A stretch of 64,000 nt of DNA from an uncultured Oscillospiraceae bacterium (GCA_934512135.1 CAKSWT010000010.1:32314-96313), one strand, 5' to 3'; positions 28,550-38,407 are shown, numbered from the stretch's first letter. Notes: a model not told the origin generated them from the letters alone. Made by a program: numbers and translations.

Positions 28550-30012
28550 ATATTCGTCCCACCCTGGCGGAGGTGAAACAAATCGCTTCTGATCCAAACT
28601 ACAATGTGCTCCCGGTGAGCCTTGAAATTCTCTCCGATTTTATCACGCCCATCGAAGCCGTGAAAATTCTAAAAAATCTGTCAACCCACTGCTACATGCT
28701 GGAGTCCGCCCAGGCCAATGAAACCTGGGGAAGATATACGTTCCTTGGATTTGACCCCAAATTGGAAATCACCTGTATCGACGGGGAAATGAAAATCGGA
28801 ACCCTCAAGGTAAAGACGGAGCATCCCGCTCACTACCTTCGGCAAATCCTGAGGGAATACAAGAGTCCTCGGTTTGCCCAGCTTCCACCCTTTACAGGAG
28901 GCCTTGTGGGATATTTTTCCTACGACTATCTGGGCTACAGCGAGCCCTCGGTGAAGTGCAAGGTGGAGGACACTGAGCATTTCAAGGATGTGGATCTGAT
29001 GCTGTTTGACAAGGTCATTGCCTTTGATCATCTCCGTCAGAAGATTATTCTGATGGTCAACATGCCGCTGGATGAGGTGGAGGTCCGATATAACAAGGCG
29101 GTGATGGAGCTAAAGCAGCTGGCTTCGCTGCTCAGAAACGGGGAAAAGAAGGAGGAGCCCAGGGGGAAGCTGCTGGGAGAAGTGATCCCTCTGTTTGACA
29201 GAGCGCAGTTTTGCAGGATGGTGGAGCGGGCCAAGCACCATATTCGAGAGGGAGATATTTTCCAGATCGTGTTGTCCAATCGGCTGTCTGCACCCTTTGA
29301 GGGGAGCTTGTTCCATACCTACCGTATGCTTCGCACCATCAATCCCTCGCCCTATATGTTCTATTTCTCCGGAACCGATGTGGAGGTTGCGGGGGCGTCT
29401 CCGGAAACCCTGGTGAAGCTGGAAAACGGTGTGCTCCACACCTTCCCCCTGGCCGGCACAAGACCCAGAGGAAAAACCGAGGAGGAGGACAAGGCCCTGG
29501 AAAAGGAACTGCTGGAGGATGAAAAGGAGCTTGCCGAGCACAATATGCTGGTGGATCTGGGGCGCAACGATCTGGGCAAAATCAGCAAGTTCGGCACGGT
29601 GCAGGTGGAAACACTGCATTCTGTAGAACGGTTTTCCCATGTGATGCACATCGGCTCTACGGTTCGGGGAGAGATCGACGAGAAGTATGACGCATTGGAT
29701 GCCATTGAGGCGGTCCTGCCTGCAGGGACGCTTTCCGGGGCGCCGAAGATCCGAGCCTGTCAGCTGATTGGAGAGCTGGAGGGCAGTAAACGGGGGATTT
29801 ACGGCGGAGCCATTGGATACATCGACTTTGCCGGGAATATGGATACCTGTATTGCCATTCGCATTGCCTATCAGAAAAATGGCAAGGTGTTTGTAAGAAG
29901 CGGCGCCGGCATTGTGGCAGATTCCGTGCCGGAGCAGGAATATGAGGAATGCCTAAACAAAGCCAAGGCCTCCCTTAAGGCATTGGAGCTGGCACAGGAG
30001 GCGGACTTATGA
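28546..30012 (+). CDS. trpE: Anthranilate synthase component I
   Basis: Makes anthranilate from chorismate with ammonia supplied by TrpG, the first step of tryptophan synthesis. The 488 residues show the N-terminal feedback region (MLESAQANETWGRYTF contains the LLES-like Trp-binding element) and the catalytic core: IREGDIFQIVLSNR, YMFYFSGTDVEVAGASPE, GTRPRGKTEEED, DLGRNDLGKISK and AGTLSGAPKIRA. TTGGAGG precedes ATG 28546. Its stop overlaps the trpG ATG. Trp feedback is expected from the kept N-terminal element. Confidence 0.97.
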   Translation: MNIRPTLAEVKQIASDPNYNVLPVSLEILSDFITPIEAVKILKNLSTHCYMLESAQANETWGRYTFLGFDPKLEITCIDGEMKIGTLKVKTEHPAHYLRQILREYKSPRFAQLPPFTGGLVGYFSYDYLGYSEPSVKCKVEDTEHFKDVDLMLFDKVIAFDHLRQKIILMVNMPLDEVEVRYNKAVMELKQLASLLRNGEKKEEPRGKLLGEVIPLFDRAQFCRMVERAKHHIREGDIFQIVLSNRLSAPFEGSLFHTYRMLRTINPSPYMFYFSGTDVEVAGASPETLVKLENGVLHTFPLAGTRPRGKTEEEDKALEKELLEDEKELAEHNMLVDLGRNDLGKISKFGTVQVETLHSVERFSHVMHIGSTVRGEIDEKYDALDAIEAVLPAGTLSGAPKIRACQLIGELEGSKRGIYGGAIGYIDFAGNMDTCIAIRIAYQKNGKVFVRSGAGIVADSVPEQEYEECLNKAKASLKALELAQEADL

Positions 30013-30578
30013 TTTTACTAATCGACAGCTACGACAGCTTTTCCTATAACCTTTTTCAGCGCATCGGGGAGATTGAACCGGATATTCAGGTGATCCGCAA
30101 CGATGAAAGGACGGTGGCGGAAATTCAGAGGCTGAATCCCCGCCGTATCATCCTCTCACCCGGTCCGGGCAGGCCGGAGGACGCGGGGGTTATTATGGAA
30201 ACCGCCAAAACCCTTGGGAAGGAGATTCCCATTTTGGGGGTCTGTCTTGGGCATCAGGCCATCTGTGCAGCCTTTGGCGCAGAGATCACCTATGCCAAGG
30301 AGCTGATGCACGGAAAGCAGTCCAATGTCACCTTCGACAGGAGCTGCCCGCTGTTTGCGGGGTGCCCGGAGGTGGCGCCGGTGGCGCGGTACCATTCTCT
30401 GGCGACAGACCCGGCCACCATTCCGGCGTGCCTGAAGGTCACGGCCCAGACCGCTGACGGAGAAGTGATGGCTGTTGCCCACCGGGAATATCCCATTTAT
30501 GGGGTTCAGTTTCACCCCGAGTCCATTATGACACCCAATGGAGCGCAGATGCTCAGAAATTTCATAAAGGAGATATAA
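30009..30578 (+). CDS. trpG: Anthranilate synthase component II (glutamine amidotransferase)
   Basis: Class I amidotransferase that hands glutamine-derived ammonia to TrpE. The 189 residues carry the catalytic triad motifs: LGVCLGHQAI (Cys nucleophile near residue 80) and a late HPESIMTP for His and Glu, plus ILSPGPGRPEDAG. It begins inside the trpE stop (ATGA), so the two subunits are made together. In many bacteria this subunit also serves folate synthesis; here its place in trp argues for tryptophan. Confidence 0.96.
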   Translation: MILLIDSYDSFSYNLFQRIGEIEPDIQVIRNDERTVAEIQRLNPRRIILSPGPGRPEDAGVIMETAKTLGKEIPILGVCLGHQAICAAFGAEITYAKELMHGKQSNVTFDRSCPLFAGCPEVAPVARYHSLATDPATIPACLKVTAQTADGEVMAVAHREYPIYGVQFHPESIMTPNGAQMLRNFIKEI

Positions 30579-30581
30579 GTG

Positions 30582-31613
30582 ATGATCAAAGAGGCAATTG
30601 TAAAAATCGTCAACAAAGAGGACCTCACCTATGACGAGGCGTATACCGTGATGAACGAGATTATGAACGGGGAGACCACCCCCACACAAAATGCCGCCTT
30701 TCTTGCGGCACTGTCCACCAAAAGCGCCAGAGCCGAGACCACCGATGAGATTGCCGGCTGTGCGGCGGCGATGAGAGCCCACGCCACCAAGGTGGAAACC
30801 GGAATGGAGCTGCTGGAGATTGTCGGCACCGGCGGAGACAATGCCCACAGCTTTAATATCTCCACCACCTCTGCCCTGGTGGCGGCGGCAGGGGGAATTA
30901 AGGTGGCAAAGCATGGAAACCGGGCTGCCTCCTCCCAGTGCGGAACGGCGGACTGCCTGGAGGCCCTGGGGGTGAACATCCAGCAGAGCCCTGCCAGATG
31001 CATAGAGCTACTCAATGAAGTGGGAATGTGCTTCTTCTTTGCGCAGAAATACCATACCTCCATGAAGTATGTGGGCGCCATCCGCAGGGAGCTGGGGTTC
31101 CGCACCGTGTTCAATATCCTCGGGCCTCTGACCAACCCCGGTACCCCGTCGATGCAGCTTCTCGGGGTGTACGACGATTATTTGGTGGAGCCCTTGGCGC
31201 AGGTGCTGGTGAGCCTGGGGGTGAAGCGTGGCATGGTGGTGTACGGTCAGGACAAGCTGGATGAAATATCCATGAGCGCCCCAACCAAGGTCTGTGAGAT
31301 CCGTGACGGTTGGTTCAAATCCTCGGTGATTACTCCGGAGGAGTTCGGGCTGACCCGCTGCGCCAAGGAGGATTTGAAGGGCGGCACTCCCGAGGAGAAT
31401 GCACAGATCACCCTGGCCATTCTCCGGGGCGCAAAGGGGCCCAAACGGGATGCCGTGCAGATGAACGCAGGGGCTGCCCTCTACCTTGGCGGCAAGGCGG
31501 AGAGCCTGGGAGCGGGAATTTCCCTGGCGGGGGAGATTCTTGACTCGGGCAAAGCCCTGGAAACCCTGAACCAGCTGATTGAAGTCAGCAACCGGCCGGA
31601 GGTAGCGGGATGA
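30582..31613 (+). CDS. trpD: Anthranilate phosphoribosyltransferase
   Basis: Transfers the phosphoribosyl group of PRPP to anthranilate. The 343 residues include the PRPP loop EIVGTGGDNAHSFNIST, KHGNRAASSQCGTADCLEALG, the LGPLTNPG strand and YGQDKLDEIS in the C-terminal domain. ATG 30582 is favoured over GTG 30579 because AAGGAGA (30567-30573) fits it. The stop overlaps the trpC start by four bases. Confidence 0.96.
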   Translation: MIKEAIVKIVNKEDLTYDEAYTVMNEIMNGETTPTQNAAFLAALSTKSARAETTDEIAGCAAAMRAHATKVETGMELLEIVGTGGDNAHSFNISTTSALVAAAGGIKVAKHGNRAASSQCGTADCLEALGVNIQQSPARCIELLNEVGMCFFFAQKYHTSMKYVGAIRRELGFRTVFNILGPLTNPGTPSMQLLGVYDDYLVEPLAQVLVSLGVKRGMVVYGQDKLDEISMSAPTKVCEIRDGWFKSSVITPEEFGLTRCAKEDLKGGTPEENAQITLAILRGAKGPKRDAVQMNAGAALYLGGKAESLGAGISLAGEILDSGKALETLNQLIEVSNRPEVAG

Positions 31614-32392
31614 CCATACTGGATCAGCTGGCGGATCAGGCACGTATCCGTGTGGCGGAAGCCAAGAAAAGGGTGCCCCTCCAGACGCTGCGGTGGCAGG
31701 CGCTATCTCTGCCAAAGGGCGATTTTTCCTTTGAAAAGGCCCTACACAAGCCCGGACTCTCCTTTATCTGTGAATGCAAAAAGGCCTCGCCCTCCAAAGG
31801 GCTGATTGCGCCGGATTTCCCCTATTTGCAGATTGCCAGGGAGTACGAGGCGGCGGGTGCGGACTGCATTTCCGTGTTGACGGAGCCCAAATGGTTTTTG
31901 GGTCGGGACCAATACCTCCGGGAGATTGCGGCGTCGGTCTCCATCCCCTGTCTGCGAAAGGATTTTACCGTAGACGAGTATATGATCTACGAGGCCAAGG
32001 TGCTCGGCGCCTCGGCAGTGCTGTTGATCTGCGCCATACTGGAGGAGGGGGAGCTTACGCAATACCTGCATATCTGTGACGACCTGGGCCTTTCCGCCTT
32101 GGTGGAGGTACACGACGAAGCCGAGGTGGAGCGGGCCTGCAGCGCCGGAGCGCGTATCATTGGTGTCAATAACCGCAATCTCAAGGACTTCTCCGTGGAT
32201 CCCAACCACAGCCGCAGTCTTCGTACGCAGATCCCGCCCCAGGTGCTGTTCGTCTCGGAGAGCGGAGTGCAGACCGCCGAGGATGTGGCGGCGCTTCGCA
32301 GGATCGGAGCCGATGCGGTGCTTGTGGGAGAGGCGCTGATGCGGTCGGCGGATAAAAAGGCCAAGCTCACAGAATTGCGAGGTGCGGTATGA
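31610..32392 (+). CDS. trpC: Indole-3-glycerol phosphate synthase
   Basis: Closes the indole ring to give indole-3-glycerol phosphate. The 260 residues form a TIM barrel with the IGPS motifs ICECKKASPSKG (catalytic Lys), SVLTEPKWFLG, PCLRKDFTVDEYMIYEA, GVNNRNLKDF and SESGVQTAEDV. It overlaps trpD and trpF by four bases each. It is separate from trpF, unlike the E. coli fusion. Confidence 0.96.
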   Translation: MTILDQLADQARIRVAEAKKRVPLQTLRWQALSLPKGDFSFEKALHKPGLSFICECKKASPSKGLIAPDFPYLQIAREYEAAGADCISVLTEPKWFLGRDQYLREIAASVSIPCLRKDFTVDEYMIYEAKVLGASAVLLICAILEEGELTQYLHICDDLGLSALVEVHDEAEVERACSAGARIIGVNNRNLKDFSVDPNHSRSLRTQIPPQVLFVSESGVQTAEDVAALRRIGADAVLVGEALMRSADKKAKLTELRGAV

Positions 32393-32997
32393 CAAAAATC
32401 AAGCTCTGCGGCCTGACCCGGCCCAGCGATGTGGAGGCCGCAAACCGGCTAAAACCCGAGTATGTTGGATTTGTCTTTGCCAAGAAGAGCCGGCGGTATA
32501 TTGAACCCCAGACTGCGGGAGCGCTGAAAAAGCTGCTCTCCCCTAAAATACAGGCAGTCGGGGTGTTTGTGAAAGAGGATGTGGAGGAGGTTGCCGCGCT
32601 GTTAAACAGCGGTGTCATTGATATGGCCCAGCTCCACGGAAACGAGGAGGATACCTACATAAGGCGGCTGCGGCAGCTTACCCGCCGACCCATCATCAAG
32701 GCCTTCCAGGTCGGGGATTCAAGAGATCTTGCGGCGGCTGCGGCAAGCTCCGCAGACCATGTGCTGCTGGATTCCGGTGCGGGGACAGGCACAGTATTTG
32801 ATTGGGCGCTGCTGAAGTCTTTTACCAGACCATATTTCCTTGCAGGCGGACTGTCCCCGGACAATGTGGGAAAGGCGGTTGCGGCGCTGCATCCCTTTGC
32901 CGCTGACGTCAGCTCAGGAATCGAAGTGGAGGGACGGAAGGACCCGACGAAAATGGCGGCCTTTGTTGCCGCAGTCAGAAAGGAAGAACAGCTATGA
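32389..32997 (+). CDS. trpF: Phosphoribosylanthranilate isomerase
   Basis: Amadori-type isomerase between TrpD and TrpC steps. The 202 residues begin with KLCGLTRPSDV (catalytic Cys), and carry YVGFVFAKKSRRYI, VGVFVKE, MAQLHGNE, LLDSGAGTGTVFDW (general acid Asp) and VSSGIEVEGRKDPTKM near the end. It overlaps trpC and trpB by four bases. Confidence 0.95.
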   Translation: MTKIKLCGLTRPSDVEAANRLKPEYVGFVFAKKSRRYIEPQTAGALKKLLSPKIQAVGVFVKEDVEEVAALLNSGVIDMAQLHGNEEDTYIRRLRQLTRRPIIKAFQVGDSRDLAAAAASSADHVLLDSGAGTGTVFDWALLKSFTRPYFLAGGLSPDNVGKAVAALHPFAADVSSGIEVEGRKDPTKMAAFVAAVRKEEQL

Positions 32998-34184
32998 CAA
33001 ATCCCAAGGGACGCTTCGGCGTCCATGGCGGTCAGTATATCCCCGAGACGCTGATGAACGCAGTCATTGAACTGGAGGCAGCTTATGAGCACTACAAAAA
33101 CGATCCGGCGTTTAACCGGGAGCTCACCGAGCTGCTAAATGAATATGCAGGCAGACCCTCCAGACTGTATTACGCCGAAAAAATGACCAAGGACCTGGGA
33201 GGGGCGAAGATCTACCTCAAGCGGGAGGACCTGAACCACACCGGCGCCCATAAGATCAACAATGTCCTTGGTCAAACCCTGCTTGCGAAAAAAATGGGCA
33301 AGACACGGCTGATCGCTGAAACGGGAGCCGGGCAGCATGGCGTTGCCACGGCCACCGCTGCCGCATTGATGGGGATGGAGTGCGTGGTGTTTATGGGCCA
33401 GGAGGACACGGTCCGTCAGGCGCTCAATGTATATCGGATGCGGCTGCTTGGAGCGGAGGTGATCCCCGTTACGACAGGCACTGCCACCCTTAAAGACGCA
33501 GTGTCCGAGGCTATGCGGGAGTGGACCTCCCGGATCCGTGACACGCATTATTGCCTGGGCTCGGTTATGGGTCCCCATCCGTTTCCCACCATGGTTCGGG
33601 ACTTCCAGGCGGTGATTTCCAAGGAAATCAAGGAGCAGATGCTGGAAAAGGAGGGCAGACTGCCGGATGCGGTGATTGCCTGTGTGGGAGGCGGCTCCAA
33701 CGCCATCGGCAGCTTTTACCACTTCATCGGCGATCGGAACGTCAGACTGATTGGCTGCGAGGCCGCAGGCAGAGGAATCGACACCGTTGAGACGGCGGCC
33801 ACCATTGCCACAGGAAGGCTGGGGATTTTTCATGGGATGAAGTCCTATTTCTGCCAGGACCAATATGGCCAGATTGCCCCGGTGTACTCCATTTCCGCAG
33901 GGCTGGATTATCCCGGGGTGGGACCGGAGCATGCGCACCTCCACGACATGGGACGGGCGGAATATGTCCCGGTTACAGATGACGAGGCGGTAGCGGCCTT
34001 TGAATATTTGGCCAGAACAGAGGGAATCATTCCCGCCATTGAGTCGGCACATGCTGTGGCACATGCCATGAAGCTGGCGCCGACCATGAACCGAGATCAG
34101 ATCATTGTCATCACCATTTCCGGCAGAGGGGACAAGGACTGTGCCGCAATTGCCCGGTACAGGGGGGAGGATATCCATGAGTAA
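32994..34184 (+). CDS. trpB: Tryptophan synthase beta chain
   Basis: PLP subunit that joins indole and serine to make tryptophan. The 396 residues include GRFGVHGGQYIPETLM, the PLP lysine in NHTGAHKINNVLGQ, AETGAGQHGVATAT, the phosphate loop CVGGGSNAIG and SGRGDKD at the end. This is the standard TrpB1 form that works with TrpA. Its stop overlaps the trpA start by eight bases. Confidence 0.97.
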   Translation: MTNPKGRFGVHGGQYIPETLMNAVIELEAAYEHYKNDPAFNRELTELLNEYAGRPSRLYYAEKMTKDLGGAKIYLKREDLNHTGAHKINNVLGQTLLAKKMGKTRLIAETGAGQHGVATATAAALMGMECVVFMGQEDTVRQALNVYRMRLLGAEVIPVTTGTATLKDAVSEAMREWTSRIRDTHYCLGSVMGPHPFPTMVRDFQAVISKEIKEQMLEKEGRLPDAVIACVGGGSNAIGSFYHFIGDRNVRLIGCEAAGRGIDTVETAATIATGRLGIFHGMKSYFCQDQYGQIAPVYSISAGLDYPGVGPEHAHLHDMGRAEYVPVTDDEAVAAFEYLARTEGIIPAIESAHAVAHAMKLAPTMNRDQIIVITISGRGDKDCAAIARYRGEDIHE

Positions 34185-34947
34185 TATTCGAAAGGCATTT
34201 GAGCATGGCAAAGCGTTTATTCCCTTTATCACCTGCGGGGATCCTGATCTGGAGACCACGGGAAGAGCGGTCCGTGCCGCAGTGGAGAAGGGGGCGGATC
34301 TCATTGAGCTGGGGATCCCCTTCTCGGATCCCACTGCCGAGGGTCCTGTGATTCAGGGAGCCAATCTCCGAGCGTTGACCGGCGGCATTACAACCGACCA
34401 GATCTTTGCCTTTGTGAAGGATCTCCGGCGGGAGGTGACGGTTCCGATGGTTTTTATGACCTATGCCAATGTGGTGTTTTCCTATGGCGGGGAGAGATTT
34501 ATCTCCACCTGCCGGGACTTGGGAATAGACGGACTAATTCTGCCGGATCTTCCTTTTGAGGAAAAAGAGGAGTTTCAGCCGCTGTGCAGGAAGTATGGGG
34601 TGGACCTGATCTCCCTGATTGCGCCGACCTCCGAAAACCGTATCGCCAAAATTGCCAAGGAGGCGGAGGGCTTCCTCTACATTGTCTCCAGCCTGGGAGT
34701 CACCGGGATACGGAGCGAAATCAATACCGATCTGACTTCAATGGTCAAGGTGGTAAGAGAATATACCGATGTGCCCTGTGCCATTGGGTTTGGAATCTCA
34801 ACCCCAGAGCAGGCCAAGACCATGGCGGCGATTTCCGATGGTGTGATCGTCGGCTCCGCCATGATTAAGCTGCTGGAGCGGTATGGAAAAGATGCCCCGG
34901 AGCATGTGGGGAAATATGTCAAGTCCATGAAGGATGCCATCAGGTAA
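34177..34947 (+). CDS. trpA: Tryptophan synthase alpha chain
   Basis: Cleaves indole-3-glycerol phosphate and passes indole to TrpB. The 256 residues show FIPFITCGDPDLETT, ELGIPFSDPTAEGPVIQ with the catalytic Glu and Asp, and VSSLGVTGIRSEI and GFGISTPEQA of the phosphate site. ATG 34177 lies behind GGGGGGAGG inside the trpB end; the in-frame ATG at 34105 lacks family similarity. It is the last gene of trpEGDCFBA, so the window holds the whole pathway from chorismate. Confidence 0.96.
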   Translation: MSNIRKAFEHGKAFIPFITCGDPDLETTGRAVRAAVEKGADLIELGIPFSDPTAEGPVIQGANLRALTGGITTDQIFAFVKDLRREVTVPMVFMTYANVVFSYGGERFISTCRDLGIDGLILPDLPFEEKEEFQPLCRKYGVDLISLIAPTSENRIAKIAKEAEGFLYIVSSLGVTGIRSEINTDLTSMVKVVREYTDVPCAIGFGISTPEQAKTMAAISDGVIVGSAMIKLLERYGKDAPEHVGKYVKSMKDAIR

Positions 34948-34958
34948 ACCGGAATTTT

Positions 34959-35050
34959 GCCAAGGGAACGCAATGCCGCGGCATGGCGATTTGGCTTTTT
35001 CTACAGCCTGAGAAGCCCCCTACAGCGGCTGCTGTAGGGGGCTTCTCAGT
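34959..35050. terminator. Terminators between trpA and the convergent binding-protein gene
   Basis: GCCAA ... TTGGC (34959-34996) around an inner ATGCCGCGGCAT precedes TTTTT and fits trpA. Just after, a perfect 19-base stem (35008-35026 with 35031-35049, core GCCCCCTACAGC) lies between the convergent genes and can act on both strands. Confidence 0.8.
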
Positions 35051-35062
35051 GATAGGGAAGGA

Positions 35063-36790
35063 TTATCTTTCCTGATAACGGTCGTAGGCGTCCTGCTTGA
35101 GCTGGATGCACTGGTCAATGCCGATGCCCTTGAGCTCCTCGATAAATGCGTCCCACTCCTCCATGGGCTTATCGCCGGTGATGAACTTGCTCACGGTTTC
35201 TGCGGCCTTGGTGGAAAGGTCGCTGGCAATGGTGCCATATTTCTCGCTTTCCGGCACGCTGAGGCTGCCGTAGTACTGCATTTCGTTGGAGGTGTTCTCT
35301 CTCCAGACCACCTGTGCCTTGGCCTCGGCCTCATTGGAGAAGGTTGCGGCCTTGCGCTCCATGGCGCAGTCAAAGGGCAGATCAAAGAAGGCAATCTCGC
35401 TGCAGGTGTTGAACATGGCGTTGAAGCCGTTGGGGTTGTTGGTGATCAGATCCGTATACTGGACTTTACCGTCTACCATATTGTAGGTCTCGCCCTCAAT
35501 GCCGAAGTTCATGGCCTTGTAGCCGTCCTCCGTCCACATCCAGTTGATAACCTTCGCGGCCTCCTCGGGATATTCGCAGGCTGTGGTGATGGCCCAGCCG
35601 CCGTTGCCGGTCTGACCCTTGTTGGCGTAGAGCTTGAAGGTGTCGCCCTTTTCCCGGACGATGGCCTTAATGGGCTCCATGTCGTAGGTGCCGCCGGCCT
35701 GCTGCTTGGAGGACTCCGAAAGGGTGTCGGACTGGCCAAAGGCAAATCCGCACTGGTTGCTGAGGATGTACGAGTTGATGGGGAACATATTCTGCATGTT
35801 CATACTGGGCTCGCCCAGAATGCCCTCGGCAAACCAATCCCGGAGCATCTGCACATATTCCTTGTAGTTTTCACTGAGAATACCCGCCTGTACCTTGCCG
35901 TCCTGGACGAAGTAGGAAAGGTCCGAGCTGGTTCCGTAGCCGGAGGTGTCATAGCCGCCCACAAAGCCGTTGTTGGAGTAATCCCAGTTTTGGGTCAGCA
36001 GCATGGGGTAGTCGCAGCCGGGAATGTCGTTTTTAAAGGCAAGCAGCACGTCGTGCAGCTCATCAAAGGTCTCCGGAACCTCCAGGCCAAGCTGATCCAG
36101 CCAGTCCTGACGAATATACAGGCCCATGGTGGACTGGTTTTCATAGGACTTGATGGTGGTCAGATGTCCGGTGTCCGAAATCAGACCCTTGCGGTAATCC
36201 TCGTTGGAGGAGAAGATGCCGTTTTTGAAGTCCGGCAGCCAGTCATCCAGCATGGGCATCAGGTCGATGCAGATGTCCTGGTCCACCAGGGCGTCAATGC
36301 CGCCGGAAACCATGGTGTCCGGCACGCCAAAGTAGTCCGGGAAGTCTCCTGCCGCCAGGGTGATGGAGAACTTCTCCGCATACGCATCCTGGTCGATCAG
36401 GGTCCAGTTCAGGTGAACTCCGGTGGCCTCTTCCATCAGCTGCACGCCGCGGTTCCCATTGAGCCCTTCGTTGGCCACGTCGGGAATTACCATGGGCAGG
36501 AATCCGGACATGGCCATGTACACGTCCAGGGTGATTTCCCCGGGATCACAGAGGGGGTAGCTTACCGGGGTGAAGTCCGGCTCCTGGGCGGAAGCCTCCT
36601 CCTGGACGGAAACTGGGGCTTCCGACGGGGGTGCTACCTCCTGGGTAGGTTCTTCTGCAGAAGTTGCGCTGGTCAGACGCTCTGGTTCAGAAGATGCACT
36701 TTGGGCGGAGGTCTGGTTGTTTCCACAGCCAGAGAACACGCCAAACAGAATGCTAAGGGCAAGGATTGTGGCTCCAAATTTCTTTTTCAT
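35063..36790 (-). CDS. Extracellular solute-binding lipoprotein 1 (orphan ABC type)
   Basis: A 575-residue lipoprotein: signal peptide with lipobox VFSGC, a Ser/Glu/Pro-rich linker to about residue 70, then a two-lobed binding domain of the family 1 / LipO-like type. Characteristic stretches are ATGVHLNWTLIDQ, KFSITLAAGDFPDYFG and ITTACEYPEEAAKVINWMW. It should sit on the outer face of the membrane and bind a sugar, peptide or similar small molecule. No permease or ATPase gene is adjacent. ATG 36790 follows AGGAGG; upstream in-frame ATGs are outside the signal peptide. It resembles the three other binding lipoproteins at 43721, 51653 and 53824. Confidence 0.85.
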   Translation of the reverse strand: MKKKFGATILALSILFGVFSGCGNNQTSAQSASSEPERLTSATSAEEPTQEVAPPSEAPVSVQEEASAQEPDFTPVSYPLCDPGEITLDVYMAMSGFLPMVIPDVANEGLNGNRGVQLMEEATGVHLNWTLIDQDAYAEKFSITLAAGDFPDYFGVPDTMVSGGIDALVDQDICIDLMPMLDDWLPDFKNGIFSSNEDYRKGLISDTGHLTTIKSYENQSTMGLYIRQDWLDQLGLEVPETFDELHDVLLAFKNDIPGCDYPMLLTQNWDYSNNGFVGGYDTSGYGTSSDLSYFVQDGKVQAGILSENYKEYVQMLRDWFAEGILGEPSMNMQNMFPINSYILSNQCGFAFGQSDTLSESSKQQAGGTYDMEPIKAIVREKGDTFKLYANKGQTGNGGWAITTACEYPEEAAKVINWMWTEDGYKAMNFGIEGETYNMVDGKVQYTDLITNNPNGFNAMFNTCSEIAFFDLPFDCAMERKAATFSNEAEAKAQVVWRENTSNEMQYYGSLSVPESEKYGTIASDLSTKAAETVSKFITGDKPMEEWDAFIEELKGIGIDQCIQLKQDAYDRYQER

Positions 36791-36833
36791 TACAATTTGT
36801 CCTCCTTTTGTTTGATTTGTATTGCCCAGCCCC

Positions 36834-36862
36834 ATCATACATGATTCACACAATCTACACAA
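36834..36862 (-). promoter_or_regulatory. Probable promoter of binding lipoprotein 1
   Basis: On the minus strand TTGTGT (36862-36857), 17-base spacer, TATGAT (36839-36834), 44 bases before the start codon. The -35 is weak. Confidence 0.5.
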
Positions 36863-36973
36863 ATGCTTTTTAGGCATACCCCATATCACCGGTGTAATTG
36901 TGTTTGCTATAGCACATTTCGGTCTTCCGCCGGACCTCTCCGGGGATCTTAGCGTCCCCCTGCCGGGCCGGAA

Positions 36974-37002
36974 TTGACACCTGTCTGAAAATCGAATATA
37001 CT
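36974..37002 (+). promoter_or_regulatory. Promoter of the MATE exporter gene
   Basis: TTGACA at 36974-36979, 17-base spacer, TATACT at 36997-37002, 44 bases before ATG 37046. Confidence 0.85.
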
Positions 37003-37045
37003 ATTCCCATCCCCCGCGTCACAAAAAACAATGGAGGAGACCGCC

Positions 37046-38407
37046 ATGGCAACCGTCGAAAACAACCTGACCTCAGGTAATGTATTCAAAACCCTTTGGA
37101 AATTTACCATTCCCTTTATTGGCATCAACCTCATTCAAACCCTGTACGGCATGGTTGACCTGTACATTGTGGGGCAGTTTGCCGCCACGGCCGATGTGTC
37201 CGCCGTATCCGTGGCGGGGACGGTCATTGCCACCTTTTCCATGCTTCTGGTGGGACTGTCCATCGGCACCACAGTGGTGGTGGGACAGCGCTTTGGAGCG
37301 GGAGACAAAAAGGCCCTGGAGGCCATTTCCGCCACGGCATTTTCTCTGGCGGGAATCGTGGGCGTTGTCCTTGCGGTGGCGGTGGGTGCCCTATCGGTGC
37401 CCCTGCTCCGATGGATCAATACCCCGGAGGACGCCATGGGCGGTGCGATTGCCTATATGCTCATTTGCAGCGTGGGATATATCTTCCAGTCCTTTTACAA
37501 TATGCTGGCAGGCATTCTCCGAGGCGTGGGGGATTCCAAAACGCCGCTGCTGTTTGTGGGAGTATCCAGCATACTCAACGTCATTGGCGACGTAATCCTG
37601 GTGTGGGGCTTTGGCATGGGTGCTGCCGGGGCCGCCATTGCTACCACGGTGTCCCAGGGCATCTGTATTCTCATGGGCATTATCCATGTGACCAAACGGG
37701 GATTTCCCTTTGATTTCAAGCTCCGCAGCTATCGCTTTGACCGGCAGGAGGCCCGGGAGCTGATTGGGGTGGGGATGCCCATTGCCCTGCAGGAGGTCCT
37801 CGTGATGTTCTCCTTTATCATTCTGGAGGGCATTGTCAACCGGTTTGGACTGAGCGCCTCGGCTGCGGCAGGGATTCTGGATAAGATCTTCCTCCTTGCG
37901 ACCATTCCCACCAATGCCTTCTGCTCCTCCATCTCCGCCATGGTGGCCCAGAATGTGGGAGCAGGAGCCCATAAACGGGCCGTGGAGTGCCTCTGGTATG
38001 GCTGCATCCTCAGTGTGGCCTTTGCGGTGGTATTTTTCCTGCTGGGATGGTTGATTCCGGAGAAAATGGTGGGCATCTTTACTGCGGACCAGGAGGTAAT
38101 CGCCGCAGGAACGGAATACTATGTGGGATATAAATATGAGTATATTCTCTGTGCCCTGGCCTTCTGCGTCAATGGCTTTATCAACGGGACCGGCCACACA
38201 AAGCTCACCCTTGCCAACAACATCATCTCCACCTATGCCGTCCGTATCCCCGGCTGCGTGCTGCTTGGCGTGGCCTTGGGGTGGGGAATCCTGGGGATCG
38301 GCTACGCCCTGCCTGCTGCCTCTGCGGTGCAGGCCCTGGTGGGGTTTGCGTTCTTCGCTCTGGGGAAATGGAAAAATCCCCCGGAGAAGGAGCGAAGGAA
38401 AGCCTAA
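37046..38407 (+). CDS. MATE-family multidrug/metabolite exporter
   Basis: Inner membrane antiporter of the multidrug and toxic compound extrusion family, driven by Na+ or H+. The 453 residues give two similar halves of about six membrane helices; the family starts LWKFTIPFIGINLIQTLYGMVDLYIVG-like (split here: TIPFIGINLIQTLYG, then VDLYIVGQF) and MLAGILRGVGDSKTPL ends loop 4-5. ATG 37046 follows GGAGGAG; an ATG at 37031 precedes that site. It has its own promoter and no linked regulator, so the substrate is unknown. Confidence 0.92.
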   Translation: MATVENNLTSGNVFKTLWKFTIPFIGINLIQTLYGMVDLYIVGQFAATADVSAVSVAGTVIATFSMLLVGLSIGTTVVVGQRFGAGDKKALEAISATAFSLAGIVGVVLAVAVGALSVPLLRWINTPEDAMGGAIAYMLICSVGYIFQSFYNMLAGILRGVGDSKTPLLFVGVSSILNVIGDVILVWGFGMGAAGAAIATTVSQGICILMGIIHVTKRGFPFDFKLRSYRFDRQEARELIGVGMPIALQEVLVMFSFIILEGIVNRFGLSASAAAGILDKIFLLATIPTNAFCSSISAMVAQNVGAGAHKRAVECLWYGCILSVAFAVVFFLLGWLIPEKMVGIFTADQEVIAAGTEYYVGYKYEYILCALAFCVNGFINGTGHTKLTLANNIISTYAVRIPGCVLLGVALGWGILGIGYALPAASAVQALVGFAFFALGKWKNPPEKERRKA